Source: Spirosoma aerolatum (lineage in GTDB: Bacteria > Bacteroidota > Bacteroidia > Cytophagales > Spirosomataceae). From it: a stretch of 64,000 nucleotides of DNA. Numbering within the stretch: the first letter of the stretch is position 1; every line of letters starts with the position of its first letter. Shown here one piece after another: positions 63,007 to 64,000 of the stretch. The stretch lies in NCBI RefSeq assembly GCF_002056795.1, contig NZ_CP020104.1, forward strand, positions 6,643,501 through 6,707,500, in the 5' to 3' direction. The position numbers and the translations under genes were made by a program. The notes under the pieces were generated by a model. It searched no databases. It had not been told where the DNA came from and was given only the letters and a program-made list of their open reading frames with translations.

Positions 63007-64000
63007 CTACGCTTCGCCATCAACGCTGGACTGAACATACTGGCTTAATTGGGGCAATACAGCTTTCACTTCCCGGATATATTGCTCTACTAATGGCTGG
63101 ATGTCACTAAACGCTTTCTTTTCTCGTATCAGTGCTTCCGTTTCCAGGATCAATCGGGTCGCTTCGTGCATACCCAGCATTTTGGTGTGGACCTGCTGGG
63201 TGTGAATGAGTCGCTTTATTTCCTCTACATTCTGCTGGCTTATTGCTAGTTGTAAGGCATCCATGCCCTGCGGGGTCTCATTCAGGTAAATGTCGATTAA
63301 CTCAGTGGCCAATTCCATGTTATTACCAACGGCGTTGAGTAAAGGATCAATTGAAAACTGAGTCGATAAAGGTGTTATCTGCACCTGTAAAGAGGTTGGG
63401 CGAACCAGCCGATTGGCCGACACGTATTTGCGCATGAGCAACTGAAGCTCCTCCAGTTGGAACGGCTTCGGCAGAAAATCATTCATTCCCGCTTTCAAAC
63501 ACTCTTCCTGCTCACTGGGCAGCGCATGGGCTGTCATGGCAATAATAGGCACTGTACTTTTCAGGGTTGACCGGATCTGACGAGTCGTTTCATAGCCATC
63601 CATAACCGGCATCTGGAGATCCATCAGAATCACATCAAAAGCCGCTTCGGCCAGCATAGCAAGTGCTTTCTGGCCATTGTCGGCTACCTGAACATGATAT
63701 CCCAATCGTTTCAGTACCTGAACGGCCAGCTTTTGATTCATCAGATTATCTTCAACCACCAACACCCACACATCCCCTTCAATGGGAGCCATAGTCGACA
63801 AAATCGGCTGATTAAAGGTATTCGGCTGCTGGGCTATCGGGTAAGGGATCGCTACGATAAAACGAGACCCCTGCCCCACCGTACTGCTCACCTGAACCGA
63901 ACCACCCTGAAGTTCGGTCAATGCTTTGACAATGTTTAGCCCCAGTCCCGTTCCTCCATAATACCGGGTCGTAAAATCGTCAGCCTGCTGAAAACGTTCA
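63007..64000 (-). CDS. Hybrid sensor histidine kinase, C-terminal part (cut by window edge)
   Basis: The frame stays open to the right edge, so the N-terminus lies outside; the TTG at 63921 is an internal Leu. Visible from the edge: the end of the ATPase domain with F-box ERFQQAD and G2-box YYGGTGLGLNIVKAL; then a receiver domain (VLVVEDNLMNQKLAVQVL, phosphoacceptor Asp in ILMDLQMPVMDG, signalling Thr/Ser and Lys in AMTAHA and FLPKPF); and a C-terminal Hpt-like domain with LIHTQQVHTKMLGM. The phosphate would pass His-Asp-His within or between chains. In the Hpt motif the Lys three places after the His is a Gln. It is convergent with sufD. Confidence 0.92.
   Translation of the reverse strand, partial: ERFQQADDFTTRYYGGTGLGLNIVKALTELQGGSVQVSSTVGQGSRFIVAIPYPIAQQPNTFNQPILSTMAPIEGDVWVLVVEDNLMNQKLAVQVLKRLGYHVQVADNGQKALAMLAEAAFDVILMDLQMPVMDGYETTRQIRSTLKSTVPIIAMTAHALPSEQEECLKAGMNDFLPKPFQLEELQLLMRKYVSANRLVRPTSLQVQITPLSTQFSIDPLLNAVGNNMELATELIDIYLNETPQGMDALQLAISQQNVEEIKRLIHTQQVHTKMLGMHEATRLILETEALIREKKAFSDIQPLVEQYIREVKAVLPQLSQYVQSSVDGEA

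Overview
The window reads as chromosomal DNA of a Bacteroidota member of the order Cytophagales, most like Spirosoma or a close relative. The genus is an inference from gene content, not from a marker gene. Support comes from two SusC/SusD outer-membrane uptake pairs, several promoters of the Bacteroidota type (TAnnTTTG at -7, TTG at -33), a short one-domain glycogen synthase next to panC, a fused SpmA-SpmB protein, and very large secreted proteins built from SdrD-type B, DUF11 and Ig-like repeats. No tRNA, rRNA or CRISPR array was seen.

Layout. 1-540: end of an IS982-type transposase and a terminator. 550-8230: an unrecognised protein, a soluble PAS histidine kinase, an ECF sigma / membrane anti-sigma-like / exported protein operon read leftward, and a penicillin acylase family enzyme. 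8231-10426: an odd accessory stretch with a 56-bp degenerate tandem repeat, attC-like inverted repeats and two small orphan genes. 10427-15902: an LpxR-like protein, then a sugar nucleotidyltransferase beside a 1116-residue kinase/nucleotidyltransferase fusion. 16048-23940: housekeeping genes (lipoprotein, P1 peptidase, glmS, glycogen synthase N-domain, panC, VanX-type dipeptidase, SpmAB).

24610-36982: two consecutive SusCD loci with homologous leaders, an accessory lipoprotein and an S8 protease; the set is consistent with uptake of peptides or glycans at the outer membrane. 37003-42351: an SDR, a beta-barrel protein, a MarR regulator with a 16-bp operator also present before a 75-residue protein, and two guanidine-modifying enzymes (CtlX-like and arginine deiminase). 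42547-43288: a decayed insertion sequence with 13-bp inverted ends. 43533-60559: two giant exported repeat proteins of 2186 and 3233 residues, the second carrying recent internal DNA duplications. 60767-64000: sufC, sufD and the C-terminal part of a hybrid histidine kinase that runs off the right edge.

A recurring feature is long, near-perfect inverted repeats (arms of 24-42 bp, each with its own sequence) in the gaps between genes. The most unusual regions are the 8.3-9.8 kb accessory stretch, the two giant repeat proteins, the MarR operator pair and the kinase-uridylyltransferase fusion.
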